In this document: positions 6,949-15,024 of the stretch, one piece after another | How positions within the stretch are numbered: the first letter of the stretch is position 1 | Layout: the number at the start of each line of letters is the position of its first letter | Assembly: GCA_002698985.1 (NCBI GenBank) | Contig: PAAY01000006.1 | Span: 1 to 64,000 of the forward strand | Direction of reading: 5' to 3' | Source of the DNA: Saprospirales bacterium | GTDB taxonomy: Bacteria; Bacteroidota; Bacteroidia; Chitinophagales; Saprospiraceae | Length of the DNA stretch: 64,000 bases | The notes under the pieces: model-generated | Database searches by the model: none | Told to the model about the DNA's origin: nothing | What the model saw: the letters and a program-made list of their open reading frames with translations, nothing else | Position numbers and translations under genes: made by a program

Positions 6949-9204
6949 ATGACACGGATAAAAACATCATACGGCAGGCGCTCATTCATCAAAACCACGG
7001 TACTGGCCGGTGGCGGCATGATGCTCGGCTTCAGTTGGCTGGCCGGCTGCAAGCTCGACAGCCCCAACGGAGAATTGGCCCTGCCCGAAAACTGGTACGA
7101 ACTCAACGGCTTCCTGAAAATAGGTGAAAACGGCGTGGTCACCATCATGTCGCCCAATCCCGAGATCGGGCAGAACGTGAAGACCTCCATGCCCATGATC
7201 GTGGCCGAAGAGCTGGACGTGGACTGGAAGCAGGTCATTGTAGAACAGGCCCCGCTGAACACGGACATTTTCACCCGCCAATTGGCCGGAGGCAGCCAGA
7301 GCATCCGCCAGGGCTGGAAGAGCCTGCGAATGGCCGGGGCCACTGCCCGCCACATGCTGCGACAGGCCGCCGCTCAGGCCTGGGACGTACCCCTGGAAGA
7401 AGTCACCACCGAGGCAGGCACCCTGGTACACGAGGCCAGCGGTAAAAAAGCCGGCTACGGAGAATTTGCCTCGGCTGCCGCCAACCTGGAAGTGCCCGAA
7501 GAGGTGGAACTCAAAGACCTGAAAGATTTCAAGATCATCGGCACCTCTCGCCGCAACGTGGACGGCAAAAAAATCGTAACCGGGCAGCCGCTCTTCGGCC
7601 TCGACTACAAACGGGAGGGCATGCTCATCGCCATGATAGAGCACCCGCCCGCATTTGGCATGAAGCTCAAATCTTACGACGACAGCGCCGCACGGGCCAT
7701 GCCCGGCATCGTGGATGTTTTCACCATTACCTCCTACCCGGAAGACTATGAACTGCAATGGTGTGACACCAGCGCTTTTACGGAATTGTTGGTGGTCGTC
7801 GGAAAATCCACCTGGGAAGTGATGCAAGCCAAAAAGGCCCTCAAAACGGAATGGGAAGTAGCACCTGAAAAGACCAAAGAGGTCCTTCAATTCTGGGGCA
7901 ACAAGCAGCCCGTCAAATCTCCGTCAGGGCTGGAAAACACAGCGGACCATATTGCCAACCTGGCAACAGCCGGAGAAAAACTGGCTGAAGTGGTGCGCAA
8001 AGACGGTGATCCGGAGGCAGCCTTCAAAAAAGCCGCCCGCATCATCGAGCGCAGCTACTCGGCTCCCTTCCTGGCTCACAACACCATGGAGCCGATGAAT
8101 TTCTTCGCCCATGTTACCGAAGACAAGGCCGAACTCGTCGGGCCCGTTCAGACTCCGGAGTTCATGGAAAAAAGCGTGTCGGCCCGGCTGGGACTGCCAC
8201 TGGAGAAAATCGACATCCAGATGACCCGCCAGGGCGGCGGTTTCGGGCGCCGGCTTTACGGCCATTTCCTGGTGGAAGCTGCGGTTATTTCACAGAAGCT
8301 GAAGGCCCCCGTCAAATTGATTTACACCAGAGAAGACGACATGAGCTTCGGCAACTACCGGCCGGCCTATTATGCCACCTATCGTGCCGCCCTCGACGAA
8401 AACAACAACTTGCTGGCCTTTCACGTGCGTGCTGGCGGCATTCCCGAAAGCCCGCTTTTCGCCAACCGCTTTCCCGCAGGTGCCGTGGACAATTACCTGG
8501 CGGAGGGCTGGGCCATCGAGTCCAACATCACCATCGGTGCCTTCCGAGCGCCCAGGTCCAATTTCATAGCCGGTGCCGAACAGTCCTTCCTCGACGAACT
8601 TGCCGAAGAGATGGGAAAAGACCCCATCGAGTTCAGGTTAGAGCTGATGGAAAGGGCCAAAAACAACCCCGTCGGGGAAAACAACGACTACGACCCCGAA
8701 CGCTACGCCGGGGTGCTGAAGCTGGTCAGGGAAAAATCCGACTGGGGCAATGAAAAACCTGGCGTGGGCCGTGGTGTGTCGGCCTATTACTGCCACAACT
8801 CCTATGTAGCACAGGTGATGGATATCGAGATGAAAAACGGCAAACCGGTCATTCAAAAAGTGCACTGTGCCGTGGACTGTGGCATCGTCGTCAATCCGGA
8901 TGCTGCCACCAACCTCGTTGAAGGCGGCACCGTGGACGGCATCGGCCACGCCATGTTCAGCGAGCTGACCTTCAAAGACGGCGCTCCCGAACAGAAAAAC
9001 TTCGACCGTTACCGCCTCATCCGCCACAGCGAGGCGCCGAAATCCATCGAAGTGCATTTCGTCGAAAACGACATCGACCCAACCGGCCTCGGTGAGCCAC
9101 CCTTCCCTCCCATCATGGGTGCCCTTGCCAATGCCCTTTACCGGGCCTCGGGCAAACGGGTGTATCACCAGCCCTTCATGGGCAACCGGCAGATGCCGGG
9201 TTGA
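6949..9204 (+). CDS. molybdopterin-dependent large subunit, isoquinoline 1-oxidoreductase beta-like, Tat-exported
   Basis: 751 residues from the ATG that opens into a twin-arginine signal (RRSFIKTTVLAGGG, residues 10-23), so the enzyme is probably exported folded with its cofactor. An in-frame start 135 bases upstream lies inside the 2Fe-2S gene and is rejected. The two molybdenum-binding domains are intact: the QGGGFGRRLYG motif, GAFRAPRSNFIAGAEQSFLDELA, VDCGIVVNPD, and the catalytic-glutamate motif GLGEPPFPP near the C-terminus. It works with the adjacent 2Fe-2S subunit to hydroxylate aldehydes or N-heterocycles. The small subunit has no Tat signal, as expected if it is co-exported. The diheme cytochrome c at 12.5-13.5 kb could be an acceptor (inference). 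Substrate unknown. Confidence 0.93.
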   Translation: MTRIKTSYGRRSFIKTTVLAGGGMMLGFSWLAGCKLDSPNGELALPENWYELNGFLKIGENGVVTIMSPNPEIGQNVKTSMPMIVAEELDVDWKQVIVEQAPLNTDIFTRQLAGGSQSIRQGWKSLRMAGATARHMLRQAAAQAWDVPLEEVTTEAGTLVHEASGKKAGYGEFASAAANLEVPEEVELKDLKDFKIIGTSRRNVDGKKIVTGQPLFGLDYKREGMLIAMIEHPPAFGMKLKSYDDSAARAMPGIVDVFTITSYPEDYELQWCDTSAFTELLVVVGKSTWEVMQAKKALKTEWEVAPEKTKEVLQFWGNKQPVKSPSGLENTADHIANLATAGEKLAEVVRKDGDPEAAFKKAARIIERSYSAPFLAHNTMEPMNFFAHVTEDKAELVGPVQTPEFMEKSVSARLGLPLEKIDIQMTRQGGGFGRRLYGHFLVEAAVISQKLKAPVKLIYTREDDMSFGNYRPAYYATYRAALDENNNLLAFHVRAGGIPESPLFANRFPAGAVDNYLAEGWAIESNITIGAFRAPRSNFIAGAEQSFLDELAEEMGKDPIEFRLELMERAKNNPVGENNDYDPERYAGVLKLVREKSDWGNEKPGVGRGVSAYYCHNSYVAQVMDIEMKNGKPVIQKVHCAVDCGIVVNPDAATNLVEGGTVDGIGHAMFSELTFKDGAPEQKNFDRYRLIRHSEAPKSIEVHFVENDIDPTGLGEPPFPPIMGALANALYRASGKRVYHQPFMGNRQMPG

Positions 9205-9207
9205 GAC

Positions 9208-9237
9208 AAAAAAGGCGGCTTCCGGGCCGCCTTTTTT
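9208..9237 (+). terminator. intrinsic terminator after the molybdenum hydroxylase genes
   Basis: AAGGCGGC (9212-9219) pairs with GCCGCCTT (9226-9233) around a TTCCGG loop, flanked by six A on the left and six T on the right. It starts four bases after the stop codon and can act in both directions. Confidence 0.92.
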
Positions 9238-9242
9238 GATTT

Positions 9243-9288
9243 GAGGAAGTGAAGAAGTGATCCCGACATCCGTCGGGAGAGGAACTGA
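9243..9288. repeat. hairpin flanked by GAGGAAnTGA direct repeats (copy 1)
   Basis: TCCCGAC/GTCGGGA stem (9261-9267 and 9272-9278, loop ATCC) lies between GAGGAAGTGA (9243-9252) and GAGGAACTGA (9279-9288). The same plan recurs at 37.3 and 45.65 kb with different but self-complementary stems. Confidence 0.7.
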
Positions 9289-9356
9289 ACATCGTCCTTC
9301 CAATTTCACTTGAAAACCCTGACATGATGGACTACATTTAGCCAGGCCCTTCCTTT

Positions 9357-9380
9357 CAGCGATCAGGAGATCGCTGTTAC
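9357..9380 (-). repeat. stop-linked hairpin element (copy 1)
   Basis: On the minus strand the element reads GTAACAGCGATC, TCCT, GATCGCTG: an 8-bp perfect stem with a TCCT loop, eight bases after the stop codon of the collar-domain gene. A near-identical copy follows the PhnA gene at 11.6 kb. Confidence 0.75.
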
Positions 9381-9384
9381 TTTG

Positions 9385-9993
9385 TCAGCTTCTCGAAGGG
9401 AAAACACCTTGCAATGCGATAATGTAATGGACCGTCACATAAGGTGGCCTGTTTTCATGGGCCTGACTTCCGCCGGTATTGCTGATGGAAGAACCGCTCA
9501 TGGTGGCATTGGGTGCTGATGATTTGTAAGCTGGCCTGGAGGTTTTGGCATTGATGGCACCGTCGGGGTTTGCAGTATCGCCGTAACCCGTATGGGCCTC
9601 CAGGTTGTGTGAATGCGATGGCATCTGGGCAGTGGTCAGGGTCACCGTTTCTGTTCCGCCTTTAGAACCGAGGCGGTAGGTGCTCAGTCCAGGGCCCGTG
9701 CCAGCATGGATCGGAGTGCGTCCACGAAGATCCGGCAATCCAAAGGTGGTTCTGCCGTCACCGCCGTAGGTGGTTCCTAAAATGGAGAACAAGGCCTGAT
9801 TTTGATTGATGGACAGCAGCTGTCCGTCGCAGAAGGCCCATCCCCGTGGGGCGAAGTTGCCGGCAAAGAGGGTGATTTCACCGATAAAAGGTTCCGGCCC
9901 TACTGCCCCGGCTTCCGTGTTATTGGTTGTGGAGATGTGGTTGCCCAGCAAGGTTACCATTGCCAGGGAGGCTACCAAATAGATGTTTTTCAT
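9385..9993 (-). CDS. secreted phage-tail-collar-domain protein (microcystin-dependent-protein type)
   Basis: 202 residues with an N-terminal signal (about 1-22) and a tail-collar domain (about 36-100) carrying the hallmark series PFIGEI, APRGWAFCDGQLL, ALFSILGTTYGGDGRTTFGLPDLRGR. The remainder matches the usual short C-terminal half (SLGTETVTLTT-like, MPSHSHNLEAH, NRPPYVTVHYIIALQG). Such proteins occur in phage tails but also as free-standing secreted proteins in Bacteroidota, often in tandem. Here it is alone, with a signal peptide and no phage genes nearby, so a virion role is unlikely. Function unknown; perhaps a cell-surface trimer. Confidence 0.88.
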   Translation of the reverse strand: MKNIYLVASLAMVTLLGNHISTTNNTEAGAVGPEPFIGEITLFAGNFAPRGWAFCDGQLLSINQNQALFSILGTTYGGDGRTTFGLPDLRGRTPIHAGTGPGLSTYRLGSKGGTETVTLTTAQMPSHSHNLEAHTGYGDTANPDGAINAKTSRPAYKSSAPNATMSGSSISNTGGSQAHENRPPYVTVHYIIALQGVFPSRS

Positions 9994-10251
9994 TGGTAAA
10001 TGATTTTAAGGAATGTGAAAATGCCGGTTGCACTGAAGGGAATGGGCGAGCCGGTAGTGAGCAAAATGCTGCCTGTTGATCAGGCTGCGGTTTCTATTGA
10101 CGGGAAAACATTGCGGAAGATAGTCATATTTCCCGGAAGGGATGGTGAGCGGAAGGATAAAGCAGGACGAAGCCTCAATTGTTTGCGTAACCCGTCATCT
10201 CTGTTCCCCTTCGATGCCTACAGGAAACAGGAAGGAGATATCAGGCGGCAT

Positions 10252-11478
10252 CTAATTTTCTTCTCCCTTCGGAAAACAACGGTACCCAACATTCAACTCC
10301 AGCGCTTTGGCTGCCGAGAAATTGTAAGCCCGGACATTCAATCCCACAAAAAGGTGGTCGCTCAGGTGGTATTTGACACCCAGCCGCTGCTCCAGCCGGG
10401 GAGTAGATTTGAAATACTGCTTGCGAAGAAGGATGTATCCGAGCCCCATGTAGATGGACAAACGGTCGATGCTATTTTCTCCCGTCAGGAAAACCGAGGT
10501 GCCGAGTTTGTCTTCAAACGGGATGGCGTTTTTCTCCACCCTGCCTTCCAGCACAGCTGCTTTGATGCCGTTGGTGCCGTCGTAAAAGAAGTCTAGCCCT
10601 GCGCCGTATTTGAAGCGGTGATCCACCACCCTGTTGTAACCAGCAAATACGTTGAGCATGAGAAAATTCCAACCGTAAGTTTCAGGTGGCCAGTCATCGT
10701 TGCTGGCATTGAACTCCACTTGCCGGGTGGTGATTCCCATAAATCCGAAAAGCTCATTTTTCGGAACGTCCGGCTTTTTCAGGTCTTTTAGGTTTCGCTT
10801 CGCAAATACCTCATCACCGGGCACCCAGCGCAACCCCAGGCGGTAACCAAACACATTAACACCTTTTTGCGGTTCACGGGTGTTGCCGTTGGAGATGTGG
10901 GTCAGCCTTATACCGGGTTCTATCCAGAGGTGCTTTCGCAGCCTGAGAGACAGGCCGGAGCCCAGTTCGCAGAAAACATTTACTGGCGTGGCAAATATAT
11001 CGTTGGGCAAGGGGGCCTTCGGGTCCCAGTACTTCATCCCGGTGGCCATGCCCAGGGAGGCGTAGGTGTTCACCTGTAAAAAGTCCCAGCGGATCAGGTT
11101 GCCCCCTACAAAGCCGTAAAAGGCTATGGGGTGCCCCAATTCATTTCGACGAAGAACCCTCATGTAATGGAGGCCGATGCCATATCGCGGGTAGTTGTTG
11201 GCTTCGTGCCAGAGGTGTCTTCCGTTCGTTTGCCATCCAAACTCAAAGGCGTACGACTGGGTAAAGCGGAAGGGATCTCCTTCATCGTCGCGGCTGTTGA
11301 AAAAAGGTGTGTTCTCCGGCAGAAACTCGCCATGCATCGTTGAAAGCCGGTAAAAGTGCTGGTCTCGCTCTTCACCTGTCTGCCCCAAGGCAGGATACCA
11401 TACAACGGCTGACAGCACCATCGAGATCAGGATAAAGCCCCATGAAATTCTGGTTGGCACTTTCATCTTGCAAGGCAT
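10252..11478 (-). CDS. acyloxyacyl hydrolase/PagL-like outer-membrane protein
   Basis: 408 residues (the second ATG, four codons in, is an equally good start). After a signal segment (ISWGFILISMVLSAVVWYPALGQ) comes a strand-rich barrel: YGIGLHYMRVL, FYGFVGGNLI, YASLGMATGMKYWD, and the segment WIEPGIRLTHISNGNTREP that holds the His-x-Ser signature of PagL-type lipid A 3-O-deacylases. Bacteroidota homologues are about 350-400 residues, longer than proteobacterial PagL because of a second set of strands, as here. Likely in the outer membrane, trimming lipid A acyl chains, although activity of this branch is not established. Transcribed alone. Confidence 0.78.
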   Translation of the reverse strand: MPCKMKVPTRISWGFILISMVLSAVVWYPALGQTGEERDQHFYRLSTMHGEFLPENTPFFNSRDDEGDPFRFTQSYAFEFGWQTNGRHLWHEANNYPRYGIGLHYMRVLRRNELGHPIAFYGFVGGNLIRWDFLQVNTYASLGMATGMKYWDPKAPLPNDIFATPVNVFCELGSGLSLRLRKHLWIEPGIRLTHISNGNTREPQKGVNVFGYRLGLRWVPGDEVFAKRNLKDLKKPDVPKNELFGFMGITTRQVEFNASNDDWPPETYGWNFLMLNVFAGYNRVVDHRFKYGAGLDFFYDGTNGIKAAVLEGRVEKNAIPFEDKLGTSVFLTGENSIDRLSIYMGLGYILLRKQYFKSTPRLEQRLGVKYHLSDHLFVGLNVRAYNFSAAKALELNVGYRCFPKGEEN

Positions 11479-11580
11479 TGTTTCACCGCCTAAGCTTCAC
11501 CGAAGCTATCCTGGCTCTACCATTAAATCAATGACGAGCTTTTTTGGTTGAGGTGATAATGCGCATGCACCGTCGAGTAC

Positions 11581-11600
11581 TGTCGATCTCCCGATCGACA
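11581..11600. repeat. hairpin sharing the GATC-TCCy-GATC core
   Basis: TGTCGATC (11581-11588) and GATCGACA (11593-11600) form a perfect 8-bp stem with loop TCCC. Its centre equals that of the stop-linked element nearby (GATC, TCCT, GATC), but the outer arms differ and remain complementary (TGTC/GACA versus CAGC/GCTG). Confidence 0.65.
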
Positions 11601-11623
11601 GACCCACCTTTGCAATTGAAATT

Positions 11624-11647
11624 CAGCAATCAGGAGATCGCTGTTAC
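11624..11647 (-). repeat. stop-linked hairpin element (copy 2)
   Basis: On the minus strand GTAACAGCGATC, TCCT, GATTGCTG. The TAA within GTAAC is the stop codon of the PhnA gene. One stem position is a G-T wobble relative to copy 1. Confidence 0.75.
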
Positions 11648-12213
11648 TTCTTCACGTACTTCGTCAGAATGACGATTTGCTGGCCATTCACCTTTCCTTC
11701 GATGTGTTCGGGATTGTCGTGAACGAGGCGGATGTTGCGCACGGCAGTGCCCCGTTTGGCGGTGAATCCACCCCCTTTGACGTTGAGGTCCTGGATGAGC
11801 ACCACGGTATCTCCGTTTTGGAGCTGCACGCCATTTGAATCAAGATGGACGACGGCATTTTCAGCAGCCCGGGCTTCTGCCTCCGCCCAGTGCAGGGTCT
11901 CCTCATCGAGGTACATCATATCCAGCAGATCCTGTGGCCAACCTTCAGTTCTTAGCCGGTCAAGCATGCGCCAGGCCACTACTTTCACAGCCGGCACTTC
12001 GCTCCACATGCTGTCATTGAGGCAGCGCCAGTGGTTGGGATCCATTTGTTCAGGGTTTTCAATTTGCGTACGGCAGGTGGTGCAAACCCATACACAGTCA
12101 TCCGAAGAGTTGCCCTCTTTGGGAAACACGGTCATTGTGGAAAGTCCGTCAGTACCGGCACACAATTCACACACTCCGCCGCTGCGGGCCTCCAGTGATT
12201 TATCCAGGCTCAT
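11644..12213 (-). CDS. phnA: PhnA domain protein
   Basis: 189 residues. The N-terminal zinc-ribbon part has two CxxC pairs (Cys15/Cys18 and Cys44/Cys47) in GGVCELCAG and VWVCTTCRTQ. The C-terminal 60 residues form the PhnA SH3-like domain (LQNGDTVVLIQDLNVKGGGFTAKRGTAVRNIRL...IEGKVNGQQIVILTKYVKK). Despite the name the family has no proven role in phosphonate use in general, and no phosphonate genes are nearby. The stop codon lies inside a dispersed hairpin element. Single-gene unit. Confidence 0.92.
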   Translation of the reverse strand: MSLDKSLEARSGGVCELCAGTDGLSTMTVFPKEGNSSDDCVWVCTTCRTQIENPEQMDPNHWRCLNDSMWSEVPAVKVVAWRMLDRLRTEGWPQDLLDMMYLDEETLHWAEAEARAAENAVVHLDSNGVQLQNGDTVVLIQDLNVKGGGFTAKRGTAVRNIRLVHDNPEHIEGKVNGQQIVILTKYVKK

Positions 12214-12528
12214 TTCAACGATTTAAAATTTTGACTAAACCCCGGTATTGAAGCTCCGGGCATTCCAAAAGGCCGCAAAGGTAAGGTTACAATCAAGCCT
12301 GGAATGGCAGACTTGTCCCATTTAAAAAGATTTGATTTCACGCACAGACACACTCAGGTAACAGCAAGAGCCCGGACATCTTTATAGAAGCCCGGGCTCG
12401 AATTCTATGAAAAGAAAATAAGCGCGTTTTACTTCCTCATTTCAAGTGCATCGAAGCGCAAATTGAATACCCTAACCTGGCAGATAAAATCAGACTGGTC
12501 TTTACTTTCAGGTACAAGGAGATCGCAG
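12214..12528. other. intergenic region with promoter-like box and hairpin
   Basis: Between the 5' end of phnA and the 3' end of the cytochrome gene; no gene seen. CAAAGGTA at 12276-12283 is TACCTTTG on the minus strand, a TAnnTTTG -7 match about 63 bases upstream of the phnA start. GAGCCCGG (12368-12375) pairs with CCGGGCTC (12392-12399) around a 16-base loop, without a T-run. Confidence 0.5.
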
Positions 12529-12531
12529 CTA
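12513..12531 (-). repeat. stop-linked hairpin element (degenerate copy 3)
   Basis: On the minus strand TAGCTGCGATCTCCT then TGTACC. The leading TAG is the stop codon of the cytochrome c gene. It keeps the GCGATCTCCT core of copies 1 and 2, but the right arm has diverged. Confidence 0.5.
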
Positions 12532-13488
12532 CCAGTTTCTCTCCACATCGTTATGGATCGTAGGGATGGTTTGCAGCCAGGCATAAATAGCCGACACCTC
12601 CGCTTCGCTTAATGCCGCATAGGGCACCATGGGTGGCCGGAGTATCTTGCCGTCCGGTCGCTGCGCAAAACGGACAGCTTTTGAAAACTCCTCTTCGGTC
12701 CAGTTGCCGATGCCGGTTTCCTTGTCCATGGTGATGTTGGCGGAAAAGATGTGGGTTTTACCATCCGTAGGGTCGATCAGCACGTTGCCACCTCCCATGA
12801 ATCCTGAGGAGTTTTCCGGAACGAAGCTATCATTGGTCTTAAAATCGGCAGAATGGCACTGGTAGCAATCAAATTTGGCCACTGCCAGGTAACGCCCCCA
12901 GGCCACTTTATCCGAAGGATCAGGTTCAACTACCGGCTCCTCCGGGTAGGGCAAAGGCTTGAAAGCCACCCGGCAGAGCAGTTTTGTCAAAAACGATGGT
13001 TGGGCTGCCGGCTGCACCACATCTGATGCTTCCAGTTCCGGCTGATCGGAGCGGAGATAAGCAATGATGCTGTGCAGGTCTTTGTCGCTCAGCAAGGGGA
13101 ACTTTGGCATCCAGGGCGGTGCAAATTGGCCATCTCTTTTCACACCCGAGCGGAGCAGGTAGGCCAGTTCTCCATCGGAATAGCCGTGCAGTTTGGCCTT
13201 GTCCGAATGCGTAATGTTAGGCACCCAGACTTTTCCAAATTCCGGAACGAGGTCATTCATGAAGCGGCCGCTCAGCTTGCCATCCTCGCCTCGGTGGCAA
13301 TTGGCGCAAAGCATGCCGGCAATGCGCTTGCCTTCGGCGATCATGGCGCTGTAGGCCTCTACTTTGAGATCAGGAGCTTTGACTTCGTAGGAGGGGATGC
13401 CTCCGAAATGAATGGTAGCCGCTCCCAAAAGAACTACCAGCACGATGACACCCAGGATGATGCCCAGAATTTTCAACACTTTTTTCAT
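12529..13488 (-). CDS. membrane-anchored diheme cytochrome c
   Basis: 319 residues. An uncleaved N-terminal helix (about 5-28) anchors it. Two c-type heme sites are seen: CANCH at 61-65 and CYQCH at 208-212, each followed by a likely Met ligand (PPWMPKF near 127; RPPMVPY near the C-terminus). The two heme domains are about 140 residues each, with a VGRYLA-type entry before the second (WGRYLAVAKFDCYQC). Such proteins carry electrons in the periplasm, often from alcohol or aldehyde dehydrogenases. The exported molybdenum hydroxylase 3.3 kb away is a possible partner, but they are not in one operon. The stop codon sits in a dispersed hairpin element. Confidence 0.92.
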   Translation of the reverse strand: MKKVLKILGIILGVIVLVVLLGAATIHFGGIPSYEVKAPDLKVEAYSAMIAEGKRIAGMLCANCHRGEDGKLSGRFMNDLVPEFGKVWVPNITHSDKAKLHGYSDGELAYLLRSGVKRDGQFAPPWMPKFPLLSDKDLHSIIAYLRSDQPELEASDVVQPAAQPSFLTKLLCRVAFKPLPYPEEPVVEPDPSDKVAWGRYLAVAKFDCYQCHSADFKTNDSFVPENSSGFMGGGNVLIDPTDGKTHIFSANITMDKETGIGNWTEEEFSKAVRFAQRPDGKILRPPMVPYAALSEAEVSAIYAWLQTIPTIHNDVERNW

Positions 13489-13883
13489 AGCAAATGGATT
13501 TATTGGTCACAAGTTTAAAGTCCCGTTCAGACGGCGGATGCCGTCCAAATCCTCCACTCAACCCGATGTTCGAATACTCCCAGCTTGACTGGATTCAGGT
13601 TGCGATATGCAAAGCTTGAAGATCTATTGAAGAAGGGCTTTCAGAATGGTTGCAATTGCTTGCAATCATGTCGCAGCTAATGATTGGAAGGCACAATTTC
13701 CAAAAAATTTCTCAATTCCAAAGAAATGTCCATCTTCTGATCAACTGCTGCAACTTTAAGTTGCAACCCAACAGGGCGTTTTGTGAACAAAACGTCAAAG
13801 GCGGTACTCTGCGAGGCTGGTTGCCACCAAATCTCAGCGGATGCTTTTACATTTGGCGCATTTCTCAGCATTTGTACGACGCC
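13489..13883 (+). promoter_or_regulatory. leader region of the HupE-like gene with two perfect palindromes and a -7 box
   Basis: No gene seen. TGCAACTT/AAGTTGCA (13749-13765, one-base centre) and CGTTTTGT/ACAAAACG (13777-13794, two-base centre) are perfect palindromes 12 bases apart. TACATTTG at 13848-13855 matches the TAnnTTTG -7 box 28 bases before the start codon. The palindromes lie roughly 55-100 bases upstream of the box and could be operator sites (inference). Confidence 0.5.
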
Positions 13884-14474
13884 ATGAGCGAATTCAATAC
13901 CTTCCTGCAACTAGGACTCAACCACATCCTCGACTTCGAGGCCTATGACCACCTGCTTTTCATCATCACCCTGTGTGCGGTGTACAAGCTGGATGAGTGG
14001 CGCAAAATCCTCATCCTCGTCACGGCTTTCACCATTGGCCACTCGCTCACGCTGGTGCTTTCCGGACTCAATATTCTCCGAATACCATCCGACCTGGTGG
14101 AGTTTCTCATCCCGGTCACCATTGTCGCTACCGGGTTGCACAACGTCGTTGCAAGGAAAAAAGAAGAGGGGCTGTTTTCAAAAACTGTCAGGATCAATTA
14201 CCTGCTGGCGCTGAGCTTCGGGCTGATACACGGCATGGGCTTCGCCAACTACTTCCGCTCACTCATGGGAGGCATGGAGAGCATCGTGAAACCATTGTTT
14301 GCATTCAATGTGGGCATAGAGCTGGGGCAACTGGTCATCGTGGCTTGCTTCTATGGTTTTCTGTATTTCATGTCCCGTCTGTTCACCATCGAACACCGTG
14401 AATGGAATCTCTTTGTGTCAGGTGCCGGAGCCGGCGGCGCCCTTTTGCTCATCGTCCAAAATGTATTTGCGTAG
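13884..14474 (+). CDS. HupE/UreJ-like membrane protein
   Basis: 196 residues from the ATG at which homology begins (MSEFNTFLQLGLNHILDFEAYDHLLF); the longer upstream frame has no protein-like sequence. About six to seven transmembrane helices carry the family motifs: GLNHILDFxxYDHLLF (residues 11-26), TAFTIGHSLTL (48-58), FGLIHGMGFA (112-121) and FNVGIELGQL (141-150). The conserved His/Asp residues in the first, second and fourth motifs suggest transition-metal (Ni/Co-type) permease activity, as proposed for HupE. It is followed after six bases by a DUF6702 gene and then an M1 peptidase gene. Confidence 0.88.
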   Translation: MSEFNTFLQLGLNHILDFEAYDHLLFIITLCAVYKLDEWRKILILVTAFTIGHSLTLVLSGLNILRIPSDLVEFLIPVTIVATGLHNVVARKKEEGLFSKTVRINYLLALSFGLIHGMGFANYFRSLMGGMESIVKPLFAFNVGIELGQLVIVACFYGFLYFMSRLFTIEHREWNLFVSGAGAGGALLLIVQNVFA

Positions 14475-14480
14475 CCACTC

Positions 14481-14966
14481 ATGACCGCTTTTCACACCAT
14501 ATTGCTGCTCTCTTCTTTCCTCGCTGCGCAACGGCCGGCCAGCTTTCACGACTTCAAAATGAGCGTCTGTGAAATGACTTTCCCTTCGAAAAATGAAGAC
14601 CTCCAGCTCAAGTTCTACCTCTTTCAGGACGATTTAAAGGCAGCCCTCTACGACAACCCCGATGCCCCCAGCATTGACGAAGAAAAAGCAGCAGCATACA
14701 TTGCAGACCATTTCAAAATCAGCGTAAACGACCAGATCGCCACACTGCACTTTGGCTCCATGCGAATGAAAAACGACCAGGTATTGCTGGAATTCACCTG
14801 CCCCGGCACACGATTCAGGTCGCCCGCTCATTTGGGTGTTCACAACACCATTCTTGTTGAACAATTCCGAAAACAGGTGAACATGGTTTACCTCAATGCG
14901 CCGGGCAAAGACCGCATCACCCTGATGCTGCATGCATCCAAAACCGATGGAACTTTCTCTTTGTAG
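14481..14966 (+). CDS. DUF6702 family exported protein
   Basis: 161 residues with a short signal peptide (FHTILLLSSFLAAQ). The body matches the DUF6702 pattern of Bacteroidota: HDFKMSVCEMTFPSKNEDLQLKFYLFQDDLKAAL, a central helix region (EKAAAYIADHFKISVNDQ), and a C-terminal strand pair (MVYLNAPGKDRITLMLHASKTDGTFSL). It begins six bases after the HupE-like gene and ends 58 bases before the M1 peptidase gene. Function unknown; the genomic link suggests it serves the same periplasmic process. Confidence 0.8.
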   Translation: MTAFHTILLLSSFLAAQRPASFHDFKMSVCEMTFPSKNEDLQLKFYLFQDDLKAALYDNPDAPSIDEEKAAAYIADHFKISVNDQIATLHFGSMRMKNDQVLLEFTCPGTRFRSPAHLGVHNTILVEQFRKQVNMVYLNAPGKDRITLMLHASKTDGTFSL

Positions 14967-15024
14967 GCATTGCCCGCTATGGCGGGCGAACGGACTTTTT
15001 AAACTTTAAAAACTTTCATCAACG

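Noticed and set aside
7924-8265. His-rich frames on the antisense strand of the molybdenum hydroxylase gene
   Set aside because: Shadows caused by the GC-rich third codon positions of the real gene.
12368-12399. GAGCCCGG/CCGGGCTC hairpin as an intrinsic terminator
   Set aside because: Located upstream of both flanking transcripts' relevant ends or too far from the stop codon, and it lacks a T-run.
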